Assembly (NCBI GenBank): GCA_002501655.1
Contig: DANY01000040.1
Coordinates: 1-47,159, forward strand
Length of the DNA stretch: 47,159 nucleotides
From: Methanoculleus sp. UBA303
GTDB taxonomy: Archaea > Halobacteriota > Methanomicrobia > Methanomicrobiales > Methanoculleaceae
Direction of reading: 5' to 3'
Shown piece by piece: positions 16,534 through 28,211 of this stretch. The notes under the pieces are model-generated. The model was not told where the DNA came from and made no database searches. It saw nothing but the letters and a program-made list of their open reading frames with translations. Every line of letters begins with the position of its first letter. Position 1 is the stretch's first letter. The translations under genes were made by a program, and so were the position numbers.

Positions 16534-16983
16534 TCAGGCCAGATCGTTCTGCATCAGCTGGACATCGGCGATGTCGTGCTGCCGCTGTGCAAGAACCTTT
16601 GCCTTGAATATATTCTTCCCCGCTTTGCCGATGGCAAGACCCCGGTCCTCGTCCCGCACCTCGACAAGGGCGACCTGCTGGTCCTCCTCATCGGTGTCGA
16701 AGTCAATATCAGTGACCTGGGCAGGAAGGAAGCAGTTCCGGAGGAACTGACCCGGGTCTGCGGAGTATTCCACGACCTCGATCCTTTTGCCCATCACATC
16801 GGAAGCCTTCTTGATGCTCGATCCGCTCTTGCCGATGGCAAGTCCCATGTCGCCGGGATTGATCACGAAGATGATACGCTCATTGCGGTTATCAACGATA
16901 CAATCGCGACTGCTTGCGCCGGTGAGGCTCTCAAATTGGGAGATGAGGCGCATGCACTCTTCAGTCAGCACGACCTGTGGCAT
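16534..16983 (-). CDS. nusA: NusA-like transcription factor (archaeal, two KH domains)
   Basis: This 149-residue protein is the short archaeal NusA, which has only the two KH RNA-binding domains and lacks the N-terminal polymerase-binding and S1 domains of bacterial NusA. The first KH domain has the GLAIGKSGSSIKKA loop near residue 48, the second GLAIGKAGKNIFKAKVLA near residue 115. The linker has an acidic patch (DIDFDTDEEDQQ). It lies three bases after rpl30e and is the last gene of the RNA polymerase cluster. In many archaea the next gene would be rps12; here a T-run terminator and an unrelated gene follow instead. Confidence 0.95.
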   Translation of the reverse strand: MPQVVLTEECMRLISQFESLTGASSRDCIVDNRNERIIFVINPGDMGLAIGKSGSSIKKASDVMGKRIEVVEYSADPGQFLRNCFLPAQVTDIDFDTDEEDQQVALVEVRDEDRGLAIGKAGKNIFKAKVLAQRQHDIADVQLMQNDLA

Positions 16984-16986
16984 TGT

Positions 16987-17274
16987 CTACACTCTCGCAG
17001 CATTCAGGATATCGGATTCACCCGGCTCGACCACAGCAAGCGTACTGACGACGTACGGCCTACCGCAGGCTTTCCCGAGCTGGACACTCGATCCATCGTA
17101 GACGAAGACAGGGATATCGGTCTCATTTACGAGAGTTTTGACGGATTCTGGGCTGTTTTTGGCCACCACGACAAGTTTAGCCTTGCCTTCCTCGATGCAT
17201 TCCCGGGTCTTATTCTGGCCGAGGAACACTGTACCAGTCTTCACGGCTTTACGTAGTGAAGCATTAAAGTCCAT
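16987..17274 (-). CDS. rpl30e: Ribosomal protein L30e
   Basis: This 95-residue protein is the archaeal/eukaryotic large-subunit ribosomal protein L30e. The family signature is visible in the opening MDFNASLRKAVKTGTVFLG, the GKAKLVVVAKNSPE strand-helix, and the C-terminal QLGKACGRPYVVSTLAVVEPG. It is the usual neighbour between rpoA2 and nusA in euryarchaea. The gene starts at the ATG at 17274, about 10 bases after the rpoA2 stop, and is probably translated from the same long transcript. Confidence 0.96.
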   Translation of the reverse strand: MDFNASLRKAVKTGTVFLGQNKTRECIEEGKAKLVVVAKNSPESVKTLVNETDIPVFVYDGSSVQLGKACGRPYVVSTLAVVEPGESDILNAARV

Positions 17275-17285
17275 AGATGATTCTC

Positions 17286-21103
<3,818 letters not shown>

Positions 21104-21124
21104 AGTTTGAAACTGCCCCCTCTC

Positions 21125-22939
21125 TTATACCATATCATCGAGTCTCAGGCGGGGTGCAATGCCCATACTCTTCATCTCGTCAAGGAGGAGCTTGAAGGCG
21201 TAGCTCATCTCGACGGGGTAGATATCGGTCTCGCCGCCGCAGGCAAGGCACCGCGTGACCTTCCTCTTCCGGTCGAGCATCGCCACCATGCCGCACTTCG
21301 CGCAGACCCACTGGGTCACCTTATCCGACTCGTCAAGCAACCGCTCTTTGAGGGCCATGGCCGCGCCGTGACCGATCATTACGTCCCGTTCCATCTCACC
21401 GAACCGGAGGCCACCCTCACGAGCACGCCCTTCGGTCGGCTGGCGAGTAAGCACCTGGACGGGGCCGCGCGACCGCGCGTGCATCTTACTCGAGACCATG
21501 TGGTAGAGTTTCTGGTAGTAGATGACGCCGATGTAGATGTCGGCCGCAAACTGCCGGCCGGTGATGCCGTCGTACATCACCTCACGGCCGTTGTGGGCAA
21601 AGCCGAGCTCCTTGAGCGAACCCCGAAGGTCCGCCTCGCGCTCGCCGCGGAACGCCGTCGCGTTGATCCGGCGGCCTTCGAGGGAGCCGACCTTGCCGCC
21701 GAGCATCTCGAGCATATGCCCGACAGTCATACGACTCGGGATCGCATGGGGGTTGATGATCAGGTCGGGTGTCATGCCCGACTCGGTGAACGGCATATCC
21801 GCCGAAGGCTGGATGAGCCCGATAACGCCCTTCTGGCCGTGCCGGGATGCAAACTTGTCGCCCACCTCCGGGACCCTGAGATCTCGGGTCCGGACCTTCA
21901 CGAGACGCGAGGAGTTCTCGCCCTCGGTGATGATGACGGTATCCACGATGCCGTGCTCGTTGCTCCGCATCGTGACCGACGTGTCGCGCCGCTTCTCGAC
22001 GGCGATCAGTTCGCTCGTAGGCTCCTCGAGGAATCTCGGCGGGGAGGTCTTACCTATCAGCACATCCTTCTCACGGACAACCGTCTCGGGGCTGATGACG
22101 CCGTCGACATCAAGGTTCGCGTAGAACTCGGTGCCGTGCGCTCCGGAGACCTCTTCGTCCGGAACCTGGATCCGGTCGACCTGACCGCCGGGGTAGCGCC
22201 GCTCCTCACCGTCGTAGGTGCGGAAGAAGTGCGACCGTCCAAGGCCCCGGTCGATGGCGGCCTTGTTGATGATCAGTGCGTCCTCAATGTTGAACCCCTC
22301 GTAGGATATGATCGCGACGACGAAGTTCTGGCCTGCAGGCCGGTCGTCGGAACCGATCGCGTCGGAGGTCTGGGTGAAGGTGAGGGGCTTCTGGACGTAG
22401 TGGAGCATGTGCCCCCGGGTGTCGGGGCGGAGTTTCATGTTCGCCGCACCGAACCCGAGCGCCTGCTTGACCATCCCTGCCCCCATGGTGACACGGGGGC
22501 TGGCGTTGTGCTCGGGAAACGGAACGTGCGCCGCACCGATCCCCAGTATGAGCGAGGGGTCGATCTCAAGATGCGTGTGCTCCACCGTGAGATCCGCTTC
22601 GTTGATGGCGATGAAGAGGTCTTCCTCCTCTTCGGCATCGACAAACTCGATCGCGCCCTTCTTCACCACGTCCTCGAAGGTCATCTCACCTTTTCGGAGG
22701 AGTTCGATCTCATCCGTGGTCACCTCCGGTTTGCCGTTCCGGACCACGATCAGGGGCCGGCGGGCTCTCCCGCGATCGGTGTGGACGATGACGTCTTTGT
22801 TGAACTCCTTGTAGGAGACGTTAACCTCGGCAGGGATCTCGCCGCGCCGGCGCATATCGCGCATCCGGGCGACCAGGTCCTGAGGGTCATTCACAAGCCC
22901 GATCAGGGCACCGTCAACGAAGACACGTGACTGTCTCAT
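21125..22939 (-). CDS. rpoB1: RNA polymerase subunit B' (Rpo2C)
   Basis: This 604-residue protein is the C-terminal part of the second-largest RNA polymerase subunit. Methanogens split this subunit into B'' and B'. Visible conserved parts are [17 protein letters not shown] near residue 235, [13 protein letters not shown] near residue 375, [16 protein letters not shown] near residue 515, and the zinc ribbon [10 protein letters not shown] with [20 protein letters not shown] at the end. The start ATG overlaps the rpoB2 stop in ATGA. The gene order B''-B'-A'-A'' is the standard euryarchaeal one. Confidence 0.98.
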   Translation of the reverse strand: MRQSRVFVDGALIGLVNDPQDLVARMRDMRRRGEIPAEVNVSYKEFNKDVIVHTDRGRARRPLIVVRNGKPEVTTDEIELLRKGEMTFEDVVKKGAIEFVDAEEEEDLFIAINEADLTVEHTHLEIDPSLILGIGAAHVPFPEHNASPRVTMGAGMVKQALGFGAANMKLRPDTRGHMLHYVQKPLTFTQTSDAIGSDDRPAGQNFVVAIISYEGFNIEDALIINKAAIDRGLGRSHFFRTYDGEERRYPGGQVDRIQVPDEEVSGAHGTEFYANLDVDGVISPETVVREKDVLIGKTSPPRFLEEPTSELIAVEKRRDTSVTMRSNEHGIVDTVIITEGENSSRLVKVRTRDLRVPEVGDKFASRHGQKGVIGLIQPSADMPFTESGMTPDLIINPHAIPSRMTVGHMLEMLGGKVGSLEGRRINATAFRGEREADLRGSLKELGFAHNGREVMYDGITGRQFAADIYIGVIYYQKLYHMVSSKMHARSRGPVQVLTRQPTEGRAREGGLRFGEMERDVMIGHGAAMALKERLLDESDKVTQWVCAKCGMVAMLDRKRKVTRCLACGGETDIYPVEMSYAFKLLLDEMKSMGIAPRLRLDDMV

Positions 22940-24477
22940 GCCGTCTCCCTCCGGAGGGCGATGACACCCATATCATACAGAATGTTCTTCACTTCCTCTT
23001 CGTCGATAACGCCCTTACTGATCTCGACCATCTGGGCGAAGTTCTTCACCAGCCCACAGTTCGGACCCTCAGGAGTCTCGCTCGGACAGATCCGACCCCA
23101 CTGGGTTGGGTGCAGGTCACGGGCTTCGAAGTGAGGCTGCGAACGGGAGAGCGGGGAGATAACACGCCGGAGGTGCGAGAGCACCGCCATGTGGTCCACC
23201 CGATCCAGAAGCTGCGAAACACCGGTGCGCCCGCCCACCCAGTTGCCGGTGGCAAGCGGATGCAACAGCCGTTCGGTCAGGACGTCAGCGCGCACGGCGG
23301 TGCCGATCGAGAGGTCGCGGTGGCGCATGCTGGCCCGTTCGAGCTGGTACTTCACGTCCCTTGTCAGGCGGTTGAGCGAGATCCGGAAGAGATCTTCCAT
23401 CAGGTCGCCGGCGAGTTTCAGGCGCTTGTTCGCGTAGTGGTCCTTGTCGTCGATCCGGCGCCGGTCGAGCACCAGATCGAAACAGGCCTCGGCCATGCGG
23501 CCGAGGAAGTGCGCCTTTGCGAGGCGGACACCCTCGACTGCAGGTCGGTAGCCAGGATCTTCCTCTTTTAAGCCCACCGGCATCAGGTAGTTTAAATGAG
23601 GGAGGAGGTAGTTGTCAAGGACGAACTCCGCCCGCTTCCGCTGATAGTCCCGGGTCTGGTTGGGAGCGAGTTTCTTCCCGACATACATGACGCCATCGTC
23701 GACGGTGTCGCAATCGCTCTCCTCCAGGTTCTGCATCATGAAGGTGAGGATCTCTTCATCGGTAGAGACCGCCTCCACGATGTCGTGGTCACCCTGGAGC
23801 CCCAGCGCCCGCATCAGGTCGACGAAACGGAGGTGCCCGGCGACCGAGGGGAACGAGACCTCAAGCAGGTTCTTCCGATTGCGCTCGACGATCACGAGCG
23901 CCCGGTAGCCCCGGTACTGCGAGAAGACCTTGGCAACGTAGATCCGCTCGTTGTAGCGCTCGGTGAACTCGGTCATGATCTTGTTCGAGGCGAGGTCTTC
24001 GAGGGTCATCAGCACCCGTTCCGTGCCGTTGACGATGAAGTAGCCGCCGGGATCAAGGGGGTCTTCACCTTGCGCGGTCCGCTCGGCGTCGTTCATGGCG
24101 TAGAGGTTGCAGGCAGCCGATCCTACCATAACCGGCAATTGTCCGATGATGGTGACGATCGGATCCTGCGGCTCTTCGCCCTGGACGAGCGTCATGTCGA
24201 GTTGAATGGGTGCCGCGTACGTGAGGTTCCGGAGGCGCGCCTCGCTCGGGAAGAGTTCGGACTGCGACCCGTCAGCCTCACGGACCCGGGGTTTCTTCAC
24301 CTCGATCTTGCCCAGTTCAACCCATACGGCCTCTTTGCCTTTTCCACGGGTCTCAATATCAGTCTCAATAACACGTTGTTCGTCGACAACTTTCTGGAGA
24401 TTGTGCAGGAGGAAGTTATTATAAGAGTCTAACTGGTGACGTGCTACATGCTCCCGCGAAAAATATGCTCTCGACAA
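22936..24477 (-). CDS. rpoB2: RNA polymerase subunit B'' (Rpo2N)
   Basis: This 513-residue protein is the N-terminal part of the second-largest RNA polymerase subunit, encoded separately from B' as in other methanogens. Recognisable parts are the N-terminal [33 protein letters not shown] near residue 145, the [17 protein letters not shown] segment near residue 345, and [19 protein letters not shown] with NCGLVKN near residue 470. It lies about 40 bases downstream of rpoH. The start is the ATG at 24477. Confidence 0.97.
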   Translation of the reverse strand: MSRAYFSREHVARHQLDSYNNFLLHNLQKVVDEQRVIETDIETRGKGKEAVWVELGKIEVKKPRVREADGSQSELFPSEARLRNLTYAAPIQLDMTLVQGEEPQDPIVTIIGQLPVMVGSAACNLYAMNDAERTAQGEDPLDPGGYFIVNGTERVLMTLEDLASNKIMTEFTERYNERIYVAKVFSQYRGYRALVIVERNRKNLLEVSFPSVAGHLRFVDLMRALGLQGDHDIVEAVSTDEEILTFMMQNLEESDCDTVDDGVMYVGKKLAPNQTRDYQRKRAEFVLDNYLLPHLNYLMPVGLKEEDPGYRPAVEGVRLAKAHFLGRMAEACFDLVLDRRRIDDKDHYANKRLKLAGDLMEDLFRISLNRLTRDVKYQLERASMRHRDLSIGTAVRADVLTERLLHPLATGNWVGGRTGVSQLLDRVDHMAVLSHLRRVISPLSRSQPHFEARDLHPTQWGRICPSETPEGPNCGLVKNFAQMVEISKGVIDEEEVKNILYDMGVIALRRETA

Positions 24478-24519
24478 AACACTTCTATCTAACAGATGGA
24501 TCAGCTCCCGGCCTCTGAT

Positions 24520-24771
24520 TTATTTCTTTGGTCTCTTCATGACGAGGCGGTAGGCTTCAGCTCTGCCCGCCGTGCGACTGTCACGGGTAATCCGGATGAC
24601 GTTCCCGACATCGCCCCCAATAGCCCTTACTGCAGGATCATCATGGTAAACTTTTGGCAGTTGTTCTAAAGAGATATGGTACGTCGCAAGAAGGTCCGCG
24701 ACCTCTTCTTCGTCCATAATCTGATGGTCCGGAACCATCTCATGTTTGAGTACGTCAAGCGAAGTGCCCAT
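24520..24771 (-). CDS. rpoH: RNA polymerase subunit H (Rpo5)
   Basis: This 83-residue protein is the archaeal counterpart of the C-terminal domain of eukaryotic Rpb5. The family pattern is seen in [17 protein letters not shown], the [20 protein letters not shown] block, and the ending [12 protein letters not shown] with [11 protein letters not shown]. It is the first gene of the polymerase operon and starts at the ATG at 24771. A TATA-like element lies about 50 bases upstream, next to the tRNA-Lys gene. Confidence 0.96.
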   Translation of the reverse strand: MGTSLDVLKHEMVPDHQIMDEEEVADLLATYHISLEQLPKVYHDDPAVRAIGGDVGNVIRITRDSRTAGRAEAYRLVMKRPKK

Positions 24772-24817
24772 CGCCTTACACCCCGCCGACGAAAGAGTTG
24801 CGTATCAGATGCATCAC

Positions 24818-24828
24818 CTTTTTAAAAC
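24818..24828 (-). promoter_or_regulatory. TATA box of the RNA polymerase operon
   Basis: The minus strand reads TTTTAAAAAGG, about 50 bases before the rpoH start, with a transcription start expected near 24797. It is followed by the purine-poor leader of rpoH. Confidence 0.55.
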
Positions 24829-24850
24829 CCATAGACATCGCCCATGGCAA

Positions 24851-24924
24851 CGGGCCCAAGGGGATTTGAACCCCCGACCACCTGGTTAAAAGCCAGGCGC
24901 TCTACCTAACTGAGCTATAGACCC
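24851..24924 (-). tRNA. tRNA-Lys (anticodon UUU)
   Basis: On the minus strand a 74-base cloverleaf begins GGGTCTA and ends TGGGCCC plus discriminator G. The acceptor stem pairs with two G-U pairs. The D arm reads GCTC-AGTTAGGTA-GAGC. The anticodon loop CTTTTAA (anticodon at 24888-24890) sits on a CCTGG/CCAGG stem, and the T arm GGGGG-TTCAAAT-CCCC(T) has the usual TTCAAAT. The 3' CCA is not encoded. No intron is seen. Confidence 0.96.
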
Positions 24925-24962
24925 CGCGCGTACTGCCATCCAGCATTATTACAATGCGAGAA

Positions 24963-24974
24963 TAGTATAAATAA
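24963..24974 (-). promoter_or_regulatory. TATA box for tRNA-Lys
   Basis: The minus strand reads TTATTTATACTA, about 40 bases before the tRNA 5' end, a usual distance for an archaeal tRNA promoter with a short leader. Confidence 0.6.
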
Positions 24975-25077
24975 TTTACTTGCAGGCGTATCATATCATT
25001 CGCAGTCAAACGATATAAACTTTTCAATACTCCACCCGCTACAGGCCTACCGGAATGTTTAATGCCCGAGGACGGCC

Positions 25078-25090
25078 TTTTTTTATATAT
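25078..25090 (+). promoter_or_regulatory. TATA box for the PsiE-like gene
   Basis: TTTTTTTATATAT lies about 27 bases before the ATG at 25113, so the transcript would start almost at the start codon. A second TATA-like stretch (CGATATAAAC, near 25012) lies further upstream. Confidence 0.5.
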
Positions 25091-25112
25091 TCTCCCTACC
25101 CGGGGCTCCCGC

Positions 25113-25544
25113 ATGACTCCACTCAAAACCCGTGCTGATACAGCCATATCCACCATATCCGGGGTGACACTGGGCATATACCTGCTCATCGCCGTCTCGC
25201 TCTCCCTGCTCGCGCTCGTCTCATTCTACGATGTTGCCCTGCAGGTAGCGACGCTCATCCATGCCGAAGACATGACGCAGGGCGTGCTCCGGGTGCTGCA
25301 CGCGCTCCTCCTGACCCTCATCATCGCAGAGATCCTGGAGACGGTGACAGCATACTTCAGGACAAACCGGGTGCAGGTGACGCCGATCCTGATAGCGGGC
25401 ATCACGGCGATGGTGCGGCGGGTGCTGACCTTCGGGGTCGAGCCTGTCGAACCCCTCGATATCGGCATGACGCTTGCCGCGATCCTCGTACTGACGGCCG
25501 CGATCGTCTTTATCGGGCGGCAGGAACGTGCAGACTACTATTAG
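25113..25544 (+). CDS. PsiE-like membrane protein
   Basis: This 143-residue protein resembles the phosphate-starvation-inducible PsiE family, small inner-membrane proteins of unknown activity. Four hydrophobic segments are visible, at about residues 17-40 (GVTLGIYLLIAVSLSLLAL), 55-75, 85-105 (VQVTPILIAGITAMVRRVL) and 115-137. Between the second and third lies EILETVTAYFRTNRVQV, which matches the conserved acidic/aromatic stretch of the family. The ATG at 25113 is chosen because the TATA box just upstream predicts a nearly leaderless transcript. An ATG at 25062 would add 17 residues and requires the more distant promoter. No phosphate genes lie nearby, so the role is open. Confidence 0.75.
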   Translation: MTPLKTRADTAISTISGVTLGIYLLIAVSLSLLALVSFYDVALQVATLIHAEDMTQGVLRVLHALLLTLIIAEILETVTAYFRTNRVQVTPILIAGITAMVRRVLTFGVEPVEPLDIGMTLAAILVLTAAIVFIGRQERADYY

Positions 25545-25607
25545 AGGGGGGTCGCTCCTACCGGCGCGCAAGGAAGGTCCCGCTTCAAGCCGGGGGAGTG
25601 AGGCCGA

Positions 25608-26243
25608 TCAACGCATCTCGAATATATCTGCAAACTGAGCCCGGACCTGGTTCAGACGCTCTTCCTGGAGGTTGATGCTCGCCGCCATACTCTTTATGGC
25701 CCTCGTTATGTTCTCACCCATGCCCGCCCGGGCATCCTTGATGTTGTAGGTGGTCTCCAGGATCTTCAGGAGGCGCCTGTTGATATCGACGCTCTTTGAG
25801 AGGCGTTCATACTCGTCGATGATATGGGGATCCACACCGGCCTTGCGCGCCCGTTCGATGTCGGCAGCGATAGAGTGTCGGCGTGCCAGAACGTGTGCGA
25901 TGGCTTCGTAGAGCTGGTGGTGGGTGGTTGGTTTGAGGATATAGTCCTCGATGTAGGCGCCGTATTCGTTCGCCTCCTCGGGCGTGAGGGGCTTGGCCGT
26001 CAGCATGAGGACGGGGATATCCCGCGTTTCAGGGTTGGCCTTGATCTTCCCGAGCGTCTCCCAGCCATCCATCGGCTCCATCATGATATCCAGAAGAACC
26101 AGATCCGGGGGGGTCGCCTTCAAGACCTCCAGGCTCTCTTCGCCGCTAAAGGCGGTGATCGGCCTATATCCACCACGCTCCAGCATGGTCACAAAGACGT
26201 CGACGATCATGGGGCTATCATCGACAACCAGTATTGTATACAT
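25608..26243 (-). CDS. Response regulator: receiver domain plus helical C-terminal domain
   Basis: This protein of 211 residues has a CheY-like receiver domain over about residues 1-125: acidic pair VVDDSP, phosphoacceptor Asp in DLVLLDIMM, Thr in MLTAKP and Lys in YILKPTTH. The remaining 85 residues are predicted helical (ARRHSIAADIERARKAG..., KILETTYNIKDARAGMG) with no known DNA-binding or enzymatic motif, so the output is probably protein-protein contact. The ATG at 26243 is chosen: it overlaps the upstream stop in TGATG and has GGAGG six bases before it. A GTG one codon upstream is possible. It is translationally coupled to the Roadblock gene, and no histidine kinase lies nearby. Confidence 0.9.
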   Translation of the reverse strand: MYTILVVDDSPMIVDVFVTMLERGGYRPITAFSGEESLEVLKATPPDLVLLDIMMEPMDGWETLGKIKANPETRDIPVLMLTAKPLTPEEANEYGAYIEDYILKPTTHHQLYEAIAHVLARRHSIAADIERARKAGVDPHIIDEYERLSKSVDINRRLLKILETTYNIKDARAGMGENITRAIKSMAASINLQEERLNQVRAQFADIFEMR

Positions 26244-26620
26244 CACGCCTCCTCTCCGATCCTGACTGCTATAACTGATAATCGTCTCTGTACTGATGGG
26301 AGATTCCCAGACTTATCTATTACCGCTGTGATCAGGGCATCCTCTCCCGCACCCACGATAAGAATTGTAGCGTCGGCTGCGGTGATGGTGACCATGGACG
26401 GTCGCTGCACACGAACGCTGCCGCAAGCTGCATCCGCCGATGCAAGGACCGTGGCACACATGGCTGCAAAAAGGGACGATGACGGGTTACCTTCCCGGAA
26501 GTGCTTACCCAGAACCACGCCCTCACAGGATACGAGAGCGCATCCGACGACGCCGACGACAGACCGGATCTCATCGATGCATCGTTGGGCATTCTCTTCC
26601 ATGATAGGATTGTGACTCAT
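26243..26620 (-). CDS. Roadblock/LC7 domain protein
   Basis: This 125-residue protein is a single Roadblock/LC7 domain, the fold of MglB-type GTPase regulators and dynein light chains. The pattern shows in the N-terminal helix (NAQRCIDEIRSVVGVVGCALVS), the strand EGVVLGKHF, the helix SSLFAAMCATVLASADAACG, and the ending strands MVTITAADATILIVGAGEDALITAVID. Such proteins act as dimeric scaffolds, often with small GTPases; no GTPase gene is in the window. Its stop overlaps the response regulator start in TGATG, so the two are probably made together. The start ATG at 26620 has a TATA-like element (AAAGATATACC on the minus strand near 26640) so close that the mRNA may be leaderless. Confidence 0.88.
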   Translation of the reverse strand: MSHNPIMEENAQRCIDEIRSVVGVVGCALVSCEGVVLGKHFREGNPSSSLFAAMCATVLASADAACGSVRVQRPSMVTITAADATILIVGAGEDALITAVIDKSGNLPSVQRRLSVIAVRIGEEA

Positions 26621-26635
26621 ATGGTTAAACCCCGG

Positions 26636-26648
26636 TATATCTTTATGG
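26636..26648 (-). promoter_or_regulatory. TATA-like element for the Roadblock gene
   Basis: The minus strand reads AAAGATATACCGG about 23 bases before the ATG at 26620, which would give a leaderless or nearly leaderless transcript. Confidence 0.45.
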
Positions 26649-26960
26649 ACATGTCTGCGTTACATCATATATGAATATCGAATTACTATTACTCCGGACT
26701 TTGCATTATCCCAGATTTGACCCAGAATAAAGGTAGTTTCAGTCGCCGGAAGGATAAGATGCTGTTGCAACACCCAATAGAACCCCGGGGCCGGTCCAGA
26801 GCAACAATATCATCGTAGAGGCAGGACCCGGGGCAGCACAGCACCTCCATAGAATAGAGTGCGAAAGACATATCCAGGCGCTTATTGTCCCCGTCTGCCG
26901 GGGAGAGAGTGCCCCCTCGCGCAGAATAGTCATTGTAGTCCCTCTGATGAAAGAATCAAA
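26649..26960. other. Gene-free stretch
   Basis: About 310 bases between divergent genes. Reading frames here are short, Cys-rich on one strand and without family resemblance, so none is accepted. Base composition is mixed, with the GC-rich palindrome-like ACCCCGGGGCCGG near 26790. No RNA gene was recognised. Confidence 0.5.
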
Positions 26961-26963
26961 CGA

Positions 26964-26977
26964 ATAAGTTTAAATTT
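26964..26977 (+). promoter_or_regulatory. TATA box for the MinD-like gene
   Basis: The sequence AAGTTTAAATTTGA lies about 40 bases before the ATG at 27011, predicting a short leader. Confidence 0.5.
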
Positions 26978-27010
26978 GACAACTACGATCTATCCTTGAG
27001 ACGGTTTCGG

Positions 27011-27796
27011 ATGATCAGGGCCTACACCATCGCCTCCGGAAAAGGGGGTACAGGGAAGACGACTGTGACCGCGAACCTCGGGACAGCGCTGGCCCAGTAT
27101 GGCAGGGAGACCTGCATCATAGATACGGATATGGGTATGGCCAACCTCGGGCTGGTGCTGGGGCTCACAGAGACGCCGGTCACGCTCCACGAGGTTCTGG
27201 CAGGGAAGGCGCCGATCCAGGACGCGATGTATGAGGGGCCCTACGGCCTCAAGGTCGTGCCGAGTGGTCTCTCACTCCAGGGGTTTCAGAACGCGGACCC
27301 CGAGCGGCTCAAAGACGTCCTGTGCGACCTCACCGACCGCTGCGATTTCCTGCTCCTCGACGCGCCTGCCGGTATCGGCGCTGATGCAGTCATACCGCTC
27401 ACCGTAGCAGACGAGGTGCTGCTGGTTGTGAATCCCGAGATCTCTTCGCTCGTGGATGCCCTGAAGATCAAGATCCTGACAGAGATGATCGGCGGGACGG
27501 TCGGGGGGGCTATCCTCAACCGGGTGACACCGGAGAGTATCGATATGAGCCGGAGAGAGATCGAGAAGGCTCTCGATGTGCCGATCATCGATACGATCCC
27601 CGAAGATGCGGATGTGCGGAGGGCAGCAGCGGCGAGGACACCGGTCGTCGTTAGATCACCAGGATCCGAATCATCAAAAGCGTTCCGAAGGATCGCAGCC
27701 CGGATAGCGGGTTTCCCTGTTGGAGAGGAGCCGGAAGAGGTCCAGGAAGGGTTTATCGAGCGGCTCGCCCGCGCACTATTCAGGAGAGAACCATGA
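27011..27796 (+). CDS. minD: MinD/ParA-family ATPase
   Basis: This 261-residue P-loop ATPase shows the deviant Walker A motif ASGKGGTGKTTVTANL with its signature lysine (residues 8-23), the switch DTDMGMANLGLVLG (about residues 39-52), and the Walker B DFLLLDAPAGIG (about residues 111-122). The region VADEVLLVVNPEISSLVDA is typical of MinD rather than plasmid ParA. The C-terminus (EVQEGFIERLARALFRREP) is an amphipathic helix that could bind the membrane, as in MinD. The ATG at 27011 is used; a TTG at 26996 is possible but lacks support. The stop overlaps the start of a small membrane protein, a possible partner. The precise cell-positioning role is not known from sequence. Confidence 0.9.
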   Translation: MIRAYTIASGKGGTGKTTVTANLGTALAQYGRETCIIDTDMGMANLGLVLGLTETPVTLHEVLAGKAPIQDAMYEGPYGLKVVPSGLSLQGFQNADPERLKDVLCDLTDRCDFLLLDAPAGIGADAVIPLTVADEVLLVVNPEISSLVDALKIKILTEMIGGTVGGAILNRVTPESIDMSRREIEKALDVPIIDTIPEDADVRRAAAARTPVVVRSPGSESSKAFRRIAARIAGFPVGEEPEEVQEGFIERLARALFRREP

Positions 27797-27996
27797 TGAC
27801 TGATATCAACGCAATCATGATAGTCCTGCTCTCGGTGACCATCATCTGTCTGCTGTTTATTATGTACGTTATGTACGTGCGCATCCAGCAGCTCCTCACC
27901 GAGGTCAACACACTGGCAGGCAGGATGGAGATCACCGGCAGCGAACTGGAACAGCTGACACGGAATGTCGAGGATTACAAGAGAATGCGGGGGTGA
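27793..27996 (+). CDS. Small membrane protein with coiled-coil tail
   Basis: This 67-residue protein has one long hydrophobic segment (residues 8-28, AIMIVLLSVTIICLLFIMYVM) followed by a heptad-like helix (RIQQLLTEVNTLAGRMEITG, then SELEQLTRNVEDYKR). It is not a known family. Its ATG at 27793 overlaps the MinD stop, so the two are likely coupled, and a membrane anchor or effector for the ATPase is a reasonable guess. The TGA stop lies inside an IS-end-like palindrome half (27993-28010), so the original C-terminus could have been longer. Confidence 0.75.
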   Translation: MMTDINAIMIVLLSVTIICLLFIMYVMYVRIQQLLTEVNTLAGRMEITGSELEQLTRNVEDYKRMRG

Positions 27997-28035
27997 ACTA
28001 CCCCGCCCTTACTGATGGAGTTTCCCGGCTATCAT
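27993..28035. repeat. IS200/IS605-like end fragment
   Basis: GTGAACTACCCCGCCCTT followed by ACTGATGGAGTTTCCCGGC resembles the left arm and flank of the palindromic ends of IS200/IS605-type elements. A related full hairpin is at 45733-45768 and a weaker relative at 29922. No transposase gene is adjacent. The similarity is to the other copies in this window and to a remembered element pattern, so the identity is tentative. Confidence 0.4.
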
Positions 28036-28096
28036 CCCCTTCCCATCCCTCCAAAAAGCGAAGATATATGTGTCGTTCAAGCACATAGTATGAGGA

Positions 28097-28170
28097 GGGG
28101 CCATAGGGTAGCCTGGCCATCCTAGGAGACTGGGGGTCTTCTGACCTGCGTTCAAATCGCAGTGGCCCCA
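28097..28170 (+). tRNA. tRNA-Pro (anticodon GGG)
   Basis: A 74-base cloverleaf begins GGGGCCA and ends TGGCCCC with discriminator A. The anticodon arm is GGAGA-CTGGGGG-TCTTC, with anticodon GGG after C-T, and the T arm is CTGCG-TTCAAAT-CGCAG. The 3' CCA is not encoded, and no intron is seen. A TATA-like AAGATATATG lies about 30 bases upstream, and T-rich CATTTTTCAC follows the gene. Confidence 0.96.
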
Positions 28171-28211
28171 TCATACCATTTTTCACTTCCCCGGACCTAA
28201 GTACCTGCAAC

